The notes under the pieces are model-generated. The model was not told the DNA's origin. It ran no database searches and saw only the letters and a program-made list of their open reading frames with translations. From Paraburkholderia nodosa DSM 21604 (lineage in GTDB: Bacteria > Pseudomonadota > Gammaproteobacteria > Burkholderiales > Burkholderiaceae): a DNA stretch of 43,586 nt. Position 1 is the first letter of the stretch; each line of letters opens with the position of its first letter. Shown here piece by piece: positions 24,749 to 32,462 of the stretch. Location of the stretch: assembly GCF_000519185.1 (NCBI RefSeq), contig NZ_JAFA01000041.1, positions 29,360 to 72,945 of the forward strand, in the 5' to 3' direction. The position numbers and the translations under genes were made by a program.

Positions 24749-26217
24749 GCAAGCCCTCCCTGGCAGAGGTATTTGATGGAGAGGTAATCGTCGAGCCCGT
24801 ACTTCGAGCCTTCCCGGCCATAGCCCGATTCTTTCACGCCGCCGAACGGCGCGGCTTCGCTAGCGAGCGCGCCTTCGTTGATGCCGACGATACCCGCTTC
24901 GAGCTGGCGCGCGACGCGATCGATGCGGCGCACTTCCTGGCTGTAAAAGTAGGCGGCGAGGCCATACGGTGTGTCGTTGGCTGCGTGGATCGCCTCGGCT
25001 TCGTCGTCGAAGCGGAACAGCGGCACAACGGGGCCGAAGGTTTCTTCGCAGCTTAGCTGCATGTCGGGCGTGGCGTTCGCGAGCACGGTGGGCGCGTACC
25101 AGTTCGCGCCCAGCTCGCTCAGGCGCTTGCCGCCCGTGAGCACGCGTGCGCCGCGGCTCACCGCGTCGTCCACGTGGCGGGCGATCTTTTCTACCGCACG
25201 CGCGTTGATCATCGGGCCGATCTGCGCGGCGGGGTCGGTCGCGGGCGCGACTTTCAAAGCCGCGACGCGCGTGGCGAGTTTGTCGGCGAAGCGCTCGAAC
25301 ACGCCCGCTTGCACGTACACGCGATTGGGGCACACGCAGGTCTGGCCGCCGTTGCGGAACTTCGCGGCCATGAGGCCTTCAACGGCGGCGTCGAGATGCG
25401 CGTCGTCGAACACGATGAACGGCGCGTTGCCGCCCAGTTCGAGCGAGAGCTTCTTCAACGTGCCCGCCGATTCCTTCGCGAGATGCTTGCCCACGGGCGT
25501 CGAGCCAGTGAAGGTGATCTTGCGCACCCGGGCGTCCGCGAGCCAGTCGGCGACGGCGCTCACGCCGCGCTCGCGCGATGCGCAGATGAGATTGAGCACG
25601 CCGGGCGGCACACCCGCCTCGTGCGCGAGCATGACGAGTGCGAGCGCGGTGAGCGGCGTGTCCTCGGCGGGCTTGCCGACCACCGTGCAGCCGGCGGCGA
25701 GGGCGGGGGCGATCTTGCGTGCGATCATCGCGAGCGGGAAGTTCCAGGGCGTGATCGCCGCGACCACGCCAACGGGCTCCTTCACCGCGCTCATGCGCTT
25801 GCCGCGCTGCTGCTGCGGGATGAGATCGCCGTAGATACGCGTGGCCTCCTCGGCGAACCAGGCGACATAAGACGCGCCATACATCGCTTCGCCGCGACCC
25901 TCGTGCAGGGGTTTGCCTTGTTCGAGCGAGATCAGCTGACCCAGTTCGTCGGCGTTCGCGACGATCAGCGCATGCCAGCGGCGCAGCACGGCGGCGCGTT
26001 CTGCGGGCAGCGTGTCGCGCCAGGCGGGGAATGCGCGGGCGGCGGCGTCGGTGGCGGCGCGTGCGTCGTTCGCATCGCTATCGGCGACCTCGGCGATCGT
26101 TTTGCCGGTCGCGGGATCGGTCACGGCGAAGCGCGTGCCGGAGGCCGCGCTCACCCATTGCCCGTCGATGAAATTGTCGCTGCGAATCAGCGCGCTCAAG
26201 GGATAACGCGTAGTCAT
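24745..26217 (-). CDS. gabD: NAD(P)-dependent succinate-semialdehyde dehydrogenase-type ALDH
   Basis: A 490-residue aldehyde dehydrogenase of the GabD branch. Visible residues are N159 in TPWNFP, general base E260 in LELGGNAPF, and catalytic C294 in GGQTCVCPNR. The second cysteine two residues later (C296) is the redox pair typical of succinate-semialdehyde dehydrogenases. SLEQGKPLHE and GGVKESGYGREGSKYG also fit. It would oxidise an omega-semialdehyde made by the aminotransferase at 26929, as in GABA degradation. A related role on another semialdehyde (as in DoeC) is possible. It starts 166 bases after the Lrp gene, with a hairpin between. Confidence 0.88.
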   Translation of the reverse strand: MTTRYPLSALIRSDNFIDGQWVSAASGTRFAVTDPATGKTIAEVADSDANDARAATDAAARAFPAWRDTLPAERAAVLRRWHALIVANADELGQLISLEQGKPLHEGRGEAMYGASYVAWFAEEATRIYGDLIPQQQRGKRMSAVKEPVGVVAAITPWNFPLAMIARKIAPALAAGCTVVGKPAEDTPLTALALVMLAHEAGVPPGVLNLICASRERGVSAVADWLADARVRKITFTGSTPVGKHLAKESAGTLKKLSLELGGNAPFIVFDDAHLDAAVEGLMAAKFRNGGQTCVCPNRVYVQAGVFERFADKLATRVAALKVAPATDPAAQIGPMINARAVEKIARHVDDAVSRGARVLTGGKRLSELGANWYAPTVLANATPDMQLSCEETFGPVVPLFRFDDEAEAIHAANDTPYGLAAYFYSQEVRRIDRVARQLEAGIVGINEGALASEAAPFGGVKESGYGREGSKYGLDDYLSIKYLCQGGLA

Positions 26218-26284
26218 ATGCCGATTCCTTTCCGCACATGCGGAGGAAGATGGTTCGATGCCGGGAAGCGCGCGCGCACGAAGA

Positions 26285-26314
26285 GCGCGCCGAAGCCGCG
26301 AGGTTTCGGCGCGC
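26285..26314 (-). terminator. Strong GC-rich hairpin between Lrp and gabD-like genes
   Basis: GCGCGCCGAA (26285-26294) and TTCGGCGCGC (26305-26314) form a perfect 10-bp stem with a 10-base loop. It lies 70 bases past the Lrp stop on the minus strand, followed on that strand by TCTTCG. It may end or reduce transcription of the regulator before the dehydrogenase gene. Confidence 0.5.
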
Positions 26315-26383
26315 AGCGCGCGCGAGAATACGGAGGCGGGACGCAGGAGCGCGAGGCGCGTGCCTCACGTGCGTCGCCCATGC

Positions 26384-26884
26384 TCAGGAATGCAGGTTCT
26401 GCGAGAACAGCGTTTCGAGCGGGTAATGCGTCTTGATGAACGCCGTCTTGATGATCACGTAGCTGAAGTACTTCTCGATGCCGATATCGCGCTCCAGCAG
26501 CCCCTCGACAATGCTCTGATAATGGCTCACGCTGCGCGCGACGAACTTCAGCAGATAGTCGTAGCCGCCGCTCGCGAGATGGCACTCGACCACCTCGTCC
26601 ACCTCGCGTATTGCCTTCTCGAACTTGATGAAGTCCTCGCGGCGATGGTCGGCGAGCGTGACCTCGGTGAACACCATCTGCACGTCGCCCAGCTTTTCCA
26701 GCTGGATCTGCGCGCCGTAGCCGACGATGAACCCCGCCTTCTCCAGACGTTTTACGCGGATCAGGCAGGGGCTTGGCGATAGCCCGACTGCGTCGGCCAA
26801 TTCGACATTCGTGATGCGCCCCCGCTTCTGCAGTTGCGAGAGGATGCGCAGATCGATTCGGTCCAGCTTGCAGTCGTTGCTCAT
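26384..26884 (-). CDS. Lrp/AsnC-family transcriptional regulator
   Basis: A 166-residue regulator. The N-terminal helix-turn-helix reads LDRIDLRILSQLQKRGRITN and ELADAVGLSPSPCLIRVKRL. The C-terminal RAM (ligand-binding) domain includes VVECHLASGGYDYLLKF. This class binds amino acids and usually controls adjacent amino-acid degradation genes, so it probably responds to the pathway's substrate or product. It is placed between the aminotransferase and the semialdehyde dehydrogenase. The ATG at 26884 starts the conserved HTH; the much longer open frame upstream is a shadow of the aminotransferase gene. Confidence 0.93.
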   Translation of the reverse strand: MSNDCKLDRIDLRILSQLQKRGRITNVELADAVGLSPSPCLIRVKRLEKAGFIVGYGAQIQLEKLGDVQMVFTEVTLADHRREDFIKFEKAIREVDEVVECHLASGGYDYLLKFVARSVSHYQSIVEGLLERDIGIEKYFSYVIIKTAFIKTHYPLETLFSQNLHS

Positions 26885-26928
26885 CGCGATGGGGGCGGCC
26901 CTGCATGTCGAAGTGTCGAGTGATGGTA

Positions 26929-28347
26929 TCACGCGGCGACACGGGCGCTGACCCCATTCTTCGTCCCGTTTCCGGCCTTCAATGCCGCGCGCACTTCGGG
27001 CTGCGCGAGCACGTCGTCGAGCGTTTTTTCGAGGCGCTCGAACAGCAGGTCGAACTCGCTTTCGGTGTACGAAAGCGCGGGCGCGAAGCCGAGAATGCCG
27101 TCGCCGAACGCGCGGAACACGAGGCCGTTGCCATACGCGGCGGCGGCGATGCGATCGGGCAGGCCGAGCGCTGCGTCGAAGCGCTGCTTGCTCTCCTTGT
27201 CGGCGACGAGTTCGAGCGCGCCGAGCAGACCGCGGTGGCGCGAGTCGCCCACGAGCGGGTGGGCGAGCAGCGCGTCGAGCCCCTGAGCGAAGCGCGGCGC
27301 GCGCGCAACGCCGTTCGCGAGCAGGCCGCCTTCGTGATAGAGACGCATGACTTCGAGGCCGATGGCCGCGCTCACCGGGTGTGCCGAATAGGTGTGGCCG
27401 TGGCCGATCACGGCGGCGGCGTCGCCATCGGCAATGCCTTGATAAAGGGCATCCGACATCAGCACGGCGCCCATCGGCGCGTAGCCTGCGGTGAGGCCCT
27501 TGGCGACGGTCATCAGATCCGGCTCGACGTCTTCGGCCTGGCAGGCGAAGAGCGGACCCGTGCGGCCAAAGCCCGTAATCACCTCGTCGGCGACGAACAG
27601 GATATCGAGCTTGCGGCACGCTTCGCGCATGGCTTTCAGCCAGCCAACGGGCGGCACGATCACGCCGCCCGAACCCTGGATCGGTTCGCAGAAAAACGCG
27701 GCGACGTTTTCGGCGCCGAGTGCTGCGACCTTCGCTTCGAGCGCCGCGACCGAAGCGGCGATGAGCGCCGCGTCGTCCGCATGCTCGCTGCGATACGCAT
27801 AGGGCGAGGGAATGTGATGCTGCGTGGCGAGCGGCAAGTCGAAGTTGCGATGGAACGCGGGCAACGCAGTCAGCCCCGCGCCGACCGCCGACGAGCCGTG
27901 ATAGCCGCGCTCCTGCGCGACGATGTGCTTCTTCGCGGGGCGCCCCGTGGCGTTGTAGTAGTGCGTGATGAAGCGCAGCGCCGAATCGACTGCATCCGAG
28001 CCGCCCAGCGTGAAGTACACGTGCTGCAGCGATGCGGGCGCGCGCTCGACGAGCAGCGCGGCCAGTTCGATGGCGGGCTCCGAGCCGAAGTGGAAATAGC
28101 CCGTGGCGTAGGGCAGGCGCGTCATCTGGCGCGCCGCGGCTTCGACGATGCTTTGATGGCCGTAGCCCGTGTTGACGCACCAGAGGCCGGAGAATGCGTC
28201 GAGCAGTTCGTTGCCAGCGGCGTCGCGCAGGAACACGCCCTGGGCGGATTCGAGCACGGTCACGCCGCGCGCTTCGTGCGCGCGGTAGTTCACGACGGGA
28301 TGGATCAGATGTTTGCGGTCGGCTTCAATGAGCGAGCGATTCGGCAT
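26929..28347 (-). CDS. Class III PLP-dependent omega-aminotransferase
   Basis: A 472-residue fold-type I aminotransferase. The PLP Schiff-base lysine is K283 in TVAKGLTAGYAPMG, and the pyridine-nitrogen aspartate is D254 in FVADEVITGFGRTG. The segment AFSGLWCVNTGYGH and the GYHGSS motif are typical of the beta-alanine/polyamine:pyruvate and taurine-type aminotransferases. It would move an omega- or alpha-amino group to pyruvate or 2-oxoglutarate and make a semialdehyde for the gabD-like enzyme. AGGAAC lies before the ATG. It is 202 bases downstream of the reductase gene, on the same strand. Confidence 0.9.
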   Translation of the reverse strand: MPNRSLIEADRKHLIHPVVNYRAHEARGVTVLESAQGVFLRDAAGNELLDAFSGLWCVNTGYGHQSIVEAAARQMTRLPYATGYFHFGSEPAIELAALLVERAPASLQHVYFTLGGSDAVDSALRFITHYYNATGRPAKKHIVAQERGYHGSSAVGAGLTALPAFHRNFDLPLATQHHIPSPYAYRSEHADDAALIAASVAALEAKVAALGAENVAAFFCEPIQGSGGVIVPPVGWLKAMREACRKLDILFVADEVITGFGRTGPLFACQAEDVEPDLMTVAKGLTAGYAPMGAVLMSDALYQGIADGDAAAVIGHGHTYSAHPVSAAIGLEVMRLYHEGGLLANGVARAPRFAQGLDALLAHPLVGDSRHRGLLGALELVADKESKQRFDAALGLPDRIAAAAYGNGLVFRAFGDGILGFAPALSYTESEFDLLFERLEKTLDDVLAQPEVRAALKAGNGTKNGVSARVAA

Positions 28348-28549
28348 GGTTCGGTTCCTGGCTGATGAGTCAGAGGAGTGCGGCGCCTGGCCGTTGATTG
28401 GGCGTTGGCTGGCCGTTGATTCACCGTTCCATGCTACCGGGCCGATACCGGTGCGCGTTTCGCCAAATCATTCGCGAAATAGCGTGTTTGTGGCGTTTTG
28501 ATCGGGGGCCGCAGCATATTGTGCTGTACCCCCGGCGCGGTCACGAGCC

Positions 28550-29476
28550 TCAGTAGCCGCGCGTCCGGTCGATGAGGCCGAGCATCGGCACGCCGTCGCG
28601 GTGACGGCGGATGTTCTCGAGCACGACATCGACGGCCGTTTCGGGCCGCGTGGCGCTGGCAATGTGCGGCGTGAGGCGCACACGTGGATGCGTCCAGAAC
28701 GGATGCTCCGGCGGCAGCGGCTCGGGGTCCGCGACATCGAGAATCGCATTGCGCAGGTGAGCGCGATCGAGCGCGTCGAGCAGCGCTTGCTGGTCCAGTT
28801 GCGGCCCACGCCCGACGTTGATGAACGACGCGCCCTGCGGCAGCTTCGCGAAGAGCGTGGCGTCGAGCAGGCCGCGCGTGGCTTCAGTGAGCGGCAGCAG
28901 ACAGATGAGGATATCGGTGCGCGCGAGGAAGGCGTCGAGCGCCTCGGCGCCCGCGTAGCATTCCACGCCGGGCAAGGCGCGCGGCGAGCGGCTCCAGCCC
29001 GCGCATGCAAAGCCGAAAAGGCGCAGGCGTTCGAGCACCGCGCTGCCCAGCATGCCGAGCCCCAGCACGCCAACGCGGCGCGACGCGGCGGCGCGCACGG
29101 GCAGGGCGCGCCACACGCGCTGCTGCTGTTGCAGCGCGTAGTCGAACAGATCGCGATGGATGGTCAGGACCGACTGCGTCACGTACTCGACCATCCCCTC
29201 GACAATGCCCGGCTCGATCATGCGCACCACGGCGACGTGCTCCGGCACGCCGGAAAGATCGAACTGGTCGATGCCCGCGCCCACGGAGAAGATCACTTCG
29301 AGATTGGGCAGCGTGCGCGCGGGGTCCTCGGGCGGCTGCCACGCCGCGAGATAACGTACGGCGGCGGGGTCGCCGGTATCGGGCCAGAGGCGGAACGGGA
29401 TCTCGGGCGCCTTGTGCGCGAAAAGCTGCGCCCACTGCTTGCCGCGCTCGGGGTCGGCTTTGTAGAGGAGCGTCAT
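28550..29476 (-). CDS. ghrA: Glyoxylate/hydroxypyruvate reductase A-type D-2-hydroxyacid dehydrogenase
   Basis: A 308-residue NAD(P)-dependent reductase of the GhrA branch. The nucleotide motif is VGVLGLGMLGSAV (residues 139-144 for GLGMLG). The catalytic triad is readable: R223 in NVGRG, E252 in DPEPLP, and H271 in LTPHIAS. SVGAGIDQF near residue 65 is the substrate loop. It reduces glyoxylate or hydroxypyruvate to glycolate or glycerate. It starts 17 bases after the acetyltransferase stop on the minus strand, so these two form an operon. Its place in the catabolic region suggests glyoxylate or another 2-oxo acid is produced by the pathway (inference). Confidence 0.9.
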   Translation of the reverse strand: MTLLYKADPERGKQWAQLFAHKAPEIPFRLWPDTGDPAAVRYLAAWQPPEDPARTLPNLEVIFSVGAGIDQFDLSGVPEHVAVVRMIEPGIVEGMVEYVTQSVLTIHRDLFDYALQQQQRVWRALPVRAAASRRVGVLGLGMLGSAVLERLRLFGFACAGWSRSPRALPGVECYAGAEALDAFLARTDILICLLPLTEATRGLLDATLFAKLPQGASFINVGRGPQLDQQALLDALDRAHLRNAILDVADPEPLPPEHPFWTHPRVRLTPHIASATRPETAVDVVLENIRRHRDGVPMLGLIDRTRGY

Positions 29477-29493
29477 GAAAGCGATTCCCGCGC

Positions 29494-30369
29494 TCAGCCT
29501 AGCGCCTGATTGACGATGGCGAATTGCAGCACGCCCGGATCGTGCGCGGGCGCCCCGTTGCGCGACATCTTCACGACCGTGTCGACGCGCGCGAGGCCGA
29601 GCGATTCGAGCCAGGGGCCGAGGCCCTGCTCGTCGGGGGTATCGAGGCGCGTGAAGGCGCCCGCGTTGGCGGCCAGGCGGTTGGCGATCAGCGCTTTGGC
29701 GCGCTGCATGTGCAATCCATCGTCCGCGGCGACGGCCACCGGCCCGATCGCATGGCCGCGGCCGAACGGGCGCAACAGCGCGAAGCCGAGCACCGTGTCG
29801 CCACGCACCAGCGCGACGCCCTGGGACACATCGAGCAGCGGCGGCACGAGTGCGCTGCGGTCGAGCCCGCTCGCGCGCGACGCGAGTTCGATGAGGCGCG
29901 GCCTATCGCCCGGTTCGAGCGGCCGCAAACGCTCGCCCGGCGGCGGCTCGACAATCGGCGCCGCAAAGCGGTCGCCCTGATGCTGATGCAGCAGGCCGAT
30001 CTTCCTGAAGCCGAGCTTTTCGTAGAGCGGCTGGCCGGCTTCGGTGGCGTGCAGCACGGTCATGCGCGTTCCCAGCGTGTCAAGCAGCCGCTCCATCAGC
30101 ATCCGGCCGATGCCGCGGCCTTGCTGGTCGGCCGAGACGATCACGAGCCCGAGCGTCGCGCCATGTTTGCCCCACGGCCAGCATAGTGCGGTGCCCACCA
30201 CGGTCTTGCCTTCGCGAACCACGAAGCCTTGCCCGGCCGCGGCGGCGAAACGCCAGTCGTCGCTACGATGCGGCCAACGGAATTGCAGGGAAAGCGCGTG
30301 GGCGCCCTCGATGTCGGATTCGGAGAAAGTCTCGCAGACGAGGCTCGAGGACGCAGGCTGGCCGGACAC
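29494..30369 (-). CDS. Double-domain GNAT N-acetyltransferase (YitH/HolE type C-terminus), copy 2
   Basis: A 291-residue paralogue of the protein at 9683-10555. The acetyl-CoA loop is QQGRGIGRML after an ATLGLVIVS strand. Segments IGLLHQHQGDRF and RPRLIELASRASGLDRS match copy 1 nearly residue for residue, while the first 20 residues and the C-terminal third differ more. The GTG at 30369 is supported by AAGGAG eight bases upstream. It is first in the minus-strand catabolic series and 17 bases from ghrA. With copy 1 at the other end, it brackets the region. The substrate is unknown. Confidence 0.88.
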   Translation of the reverse strand: MSGQPASSSLVCETFSESDIEGAHALSLQFRWPHRSDDWRFAAAAGQGFVVREGKTVVGTALCWPWGKHGATLGLVIVSADQQGRGIGRMLMERLLDTLGTRMTVLHATEAGQPLYEKLGFRKIGLLHQHQGDRFAAPIVEPPPGERLRPLEPGDRPRLIELASRASGLDRSALVPPLLDVSQGVALVRGDTVLGFALLRPFGRGHAIGPVAVAADDGLHMQRAKALIANRLAANAGAFTRLDTPDEQGLGPWLESLGLARVDTVVKMSRNGAPAHDPGVLQFAIVNQALG

Positions 30370-30466
30370 GGCGGGCTCCTTGATCGAAGGTCGATGGCTT
30401 ACTTTGACAGGACGCGCGCGCCAGGAATAGGACGATCCTGCTGTGCGGCCGATCGAATCCGGTTCT

Positions 30467-30514
30467 GAGCCTGCTTCTGAGCCTGCTTCTGGGCCTGCTT
30501 CTGGGCCTGCTTGT
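30467..30514. repeat. Four tandem 12-bp units
   Basis: GAGCCTGCTTCT occurs twice, then GGGCCTGCTTCT, then GGGCCTGCTTGT. The array lies between the acetyltransferase start and the BON gene stop, outside any credible gene. It probably arose by replication slippage. Confidence 0.8.
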
Positions 30515-30525
30515 GAGTGCGCGGA

Positions 30526-30900
30526 TCAAGGCCCGCTGCCGCGGGCCGTACGCACGGTCAAGTGGTTCGACACCGACGTGACGCCGTTCACCGACCCGGC
30601 CGCGTCGCCGGCCCGCGCGATCTGCGATTTGTGCGGTACCGACCCCGTCAACGAGACGACGCCGTCACGCGCCGTGACGTGAATGTTGGCGAAATTCAGC
30701 CCTGTTGTGCGCGTGAAGGCCCGGCGGACGTCACGCACCAACGCACTGTCCGAACGGCCCGACTGCGCGGGCGCGCCTTCTTGAGCGGAGGCGTCGCCGG
30801 GCGCGCTCGCGGCCGTTTGTGCGTGCGCATAGCCCGCGCAACTCGCGATGGCCACGAGCACCAGCGCGCGGGCGATTTGGCTTTTACCGTTAGTTTTCAT
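30526..30900 (-). CDS. Exported BON-domain protein
   Basis: A 124-residue protein with a signal peptide (ARALVLVAIASCAGYAHAQ) and one BON domain, about residues 50-115: ALVRDVRRAFTRTTGL, a VTARDGVVSLTGSV strand and a VTSVSNHLTV strand. BON proteins such as OsmY act in the periplasm and are linked to envelope stress. A short Ala/Ser/Gln-rich linker follows the signal. The start at 30900 is supported by AAGGGAAGAAGG just upstream. It is a single gene with no operon partner. Confidence 0.85.
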   Translation of the reverse strand: MKTNGKSQIARALVLVAIASCAGYAHAQTAASAPGDASAQEGAPAQSGRSDSALVRDVRRAFTRTTGLNFANIHVTARDGVVSLTGSVPHKSQIARAGDAAGSVNGVTSVSNHLTVRTARGSGP

Positions 30901-31080
30901 CCTTCTTCCCTTTGCCAGGTTCTGCAGGTTCCCCAAGGTTCCGCGCCCGCCGCCCGACAGCATCGAAAACAAGCGGCGGATCAGTACGTTGTAGGTGAAA
31001 TCTTTGGCGAGGAGAAGAAGGCTGCCAGGAGGTCGCCGACAACCCATGGTGCATGCGTGGACGGCGCTCCTGCGTAGCGC

Positions 31081-31374
31081 TTACTTTCCTTGAAGAAGCA
31101 GCCCGAGCGGCGCGAGCGGGCCCAGCGGCAGCAGATCGAACGCGAGGATGCCGGCCTGGGCAAGCGGTAGCGTATCCAGCGTGGCCTTCACATCGTCGAC
31201 CGAGCCCGAGCTCATGAGAAACACCACGCCCGGCTTGTCCTGGCGAAACCAGTACTGCTCGATTTTGTCGTCCAGGTAGAGCTTGAGCGTGGCCGGCACT
31301 TCGTGCGGCATGATCTCGTCGCGCTGCGCGGGCGTGAGTTCCTTGACGATCGATCCAATGGCGAGAACCTTCAT
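31081..31374 (-). CDS. Small protein of muconolactone-isomerase-like ferredoxin fold
   Basis: A 97-residue protein, MKVLAIGSIVKELT at the start, then HEVPATLKLYLDDKIEQYWF and VVFLMSSGSVDDVKATLDTLP. Strand/helix order and length fit the dimeric alpha/beta-barrel (muconolactone isomerase/YCII-like) fold, but catalytic residues cannot be named. The Pro/Leu-rich end (LPLGPLAPLGLLLQ) is a predicted terminal strand. AAGGAGA lies six bases before the ATG. It is divergent from the GlxA-type regulator (110 bases between starts) and is probably its target. Confidence 0.75.
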   Translation of the reverse strand: MKVLAIGSIVKELTPAQRDEIMPHEVPATLKLYLDDKIEQYWFRQDKPGVVFLMSSGSVDDVKATLDTLPLAQAGILAFDLLPLGPLAPLGLLLQGK

Positions 31375-31483
31375 GACAATCTCCTTGATCAATGTTTGTT
31401 GCGACTTGCAACACGATTGAGTGTATCGTTGGGGTCTCGTCGGCTGTACTGTCACAAACGACAACTTTAGAGGCATTTACGCC

Positions 31484-32449
31484 ATGCGCATTGCTGTCCT
31501 GGCTCTTGACGGCGTTTTCGATACCGGGCTCTCCGTTACGCTCGACGCGTTCTCGGTCGCAAACAAGCTTTCGGCCGCGACCATGGGCGGCGTTCCGCGT
31601 TTCGACGTCACGCTCGTGGGGGTGAGAAAGCGGGTGCGCTCGGCTCACGGCCTCGCGGTGCCGGTGCAGCCGGTCGCGCCGGACGCGAAGCCCGATTGGG
31701 TGATCGTGCCGGCGTTGGTGACGTTATCTGCGCAGGACCTGATGCAGTCGTTCGAGCGCCGCGACGTCGGAGAGGGCATGGCGCGTTTGCTCGAATGGCA
31801 AGCGGGGGGCGCGCGAGTCGGTGCTTCGTGCGTGGGGACGTTCATCCTCGCGGAGGCGGGGCTGCTCGATCATCGCGAAGCCACGACCAACTGGTCGCTC
31901 GCGCCGTTCTTCCGGCAACGCTATCCGCATGTTCAGTTGAACGAAGCGCGCATGCTCGTGCCTTCGGATATTGGCGTGACGGCCGGCGCGGCCATGGGGC
32001 ATCTCGATCTCGCGCTCTGGCTGATCCGCTCGGCGAGCCCCGAGCTGGCATCGCTCGTATCGCGCTATCTGCTGGCCGACATCCGCTCTTCGCAGGCGCC
32101 GTACATCATTCCGAATCATCTGGCGCAGGCCGATCCGCTCATTCAGCGCTTCGAACAATGGGCGAGGAAAAATCTCAAGTCGGGATTCTCGTTGCAGGAC
32201 GCCGCGAAGGCGCTGGCAACGAGCTCGCGCTCATTGCAGCGCCGCTGCCAGGAGGTGCTCGGCAAGTCGCCGCTGGCGTACTTTCAGGATTTGCGGGTCG
32301 AGCACGCGCAGTCGCTGCTGCGCAGCGGCAAGCTCGACCTGGAAAGGATCGCCGCCGAAGTCGGTTACGGCGACGGCGCGACGCTGCGCAGCCTGTTGCG
32401 GCAGCGGTTGGGAAGAGGGGTGCGGGAACTGCGTGCCGACTTGTTGTGA
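31484..32449 (+). CDS. GlxA-family transcriptional regulator (DJ-1/PfpI plus AraC HTH)
   Basis: A 321-residue regulator. The N-terminal half is a DJ-1/PfpI-like domain (MRIAVLALDGVFDTGLS, then WVIVPALVTLS and ARVGASCVGTFILAEAGLLD with its nucleophile-elbow cysteine). The C-terminal part is an AraC double helix-turn-helix (FSLQDAAKALATSSRSLQRR, LRVEHAQSLL, IAAEVGYGD). Such proteins control genes near them in response to small metabolites. It is divergent from the ferredoxin-fold protein at 31081. The start at 31484 fits the DJ-1 fold; the extra codons from 31421 are in the shared promoter region. Confidence 0.92.
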   Translation: MRIAVLALDGVFDTGLSVTLDAFSVANKLSAATMGGVPRFDVTLVGVRKRVRSAHGLAVPVQPVAPDAKPDWVIVPALVTLSAQDLMQSFERRDVGEGMARLLEWQAGGARVGASCVGTFILAEAGLLDHREATTNWSLAPFFRQRYPHVQLNEARMLVPSDIGVTAGAAMGHLDLALWLIRSASPELASLVSRYLLADIRSSQAPYIIPNHLAQADPLIQRFEQWARKNLKSGFSLQDAAKALATSSRSLQRRCQEVLGKSPLAYFQDLRVEHAQSLLRSGKLDLERIAAEVGYGDGATLRSLLRQRLGRGVRELRADLL

Positions 32450-32462
32450 ACGGGCGGCTTTT

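Noticed and set aside
10795..28347. A standard gamma-glutamyl putrescine (Puu) pathway
   Set aside because: PuuB-, PuuC- and GABA-type enzymes are present, but no PuuA ligase or PuuD hydrolase gene is found.
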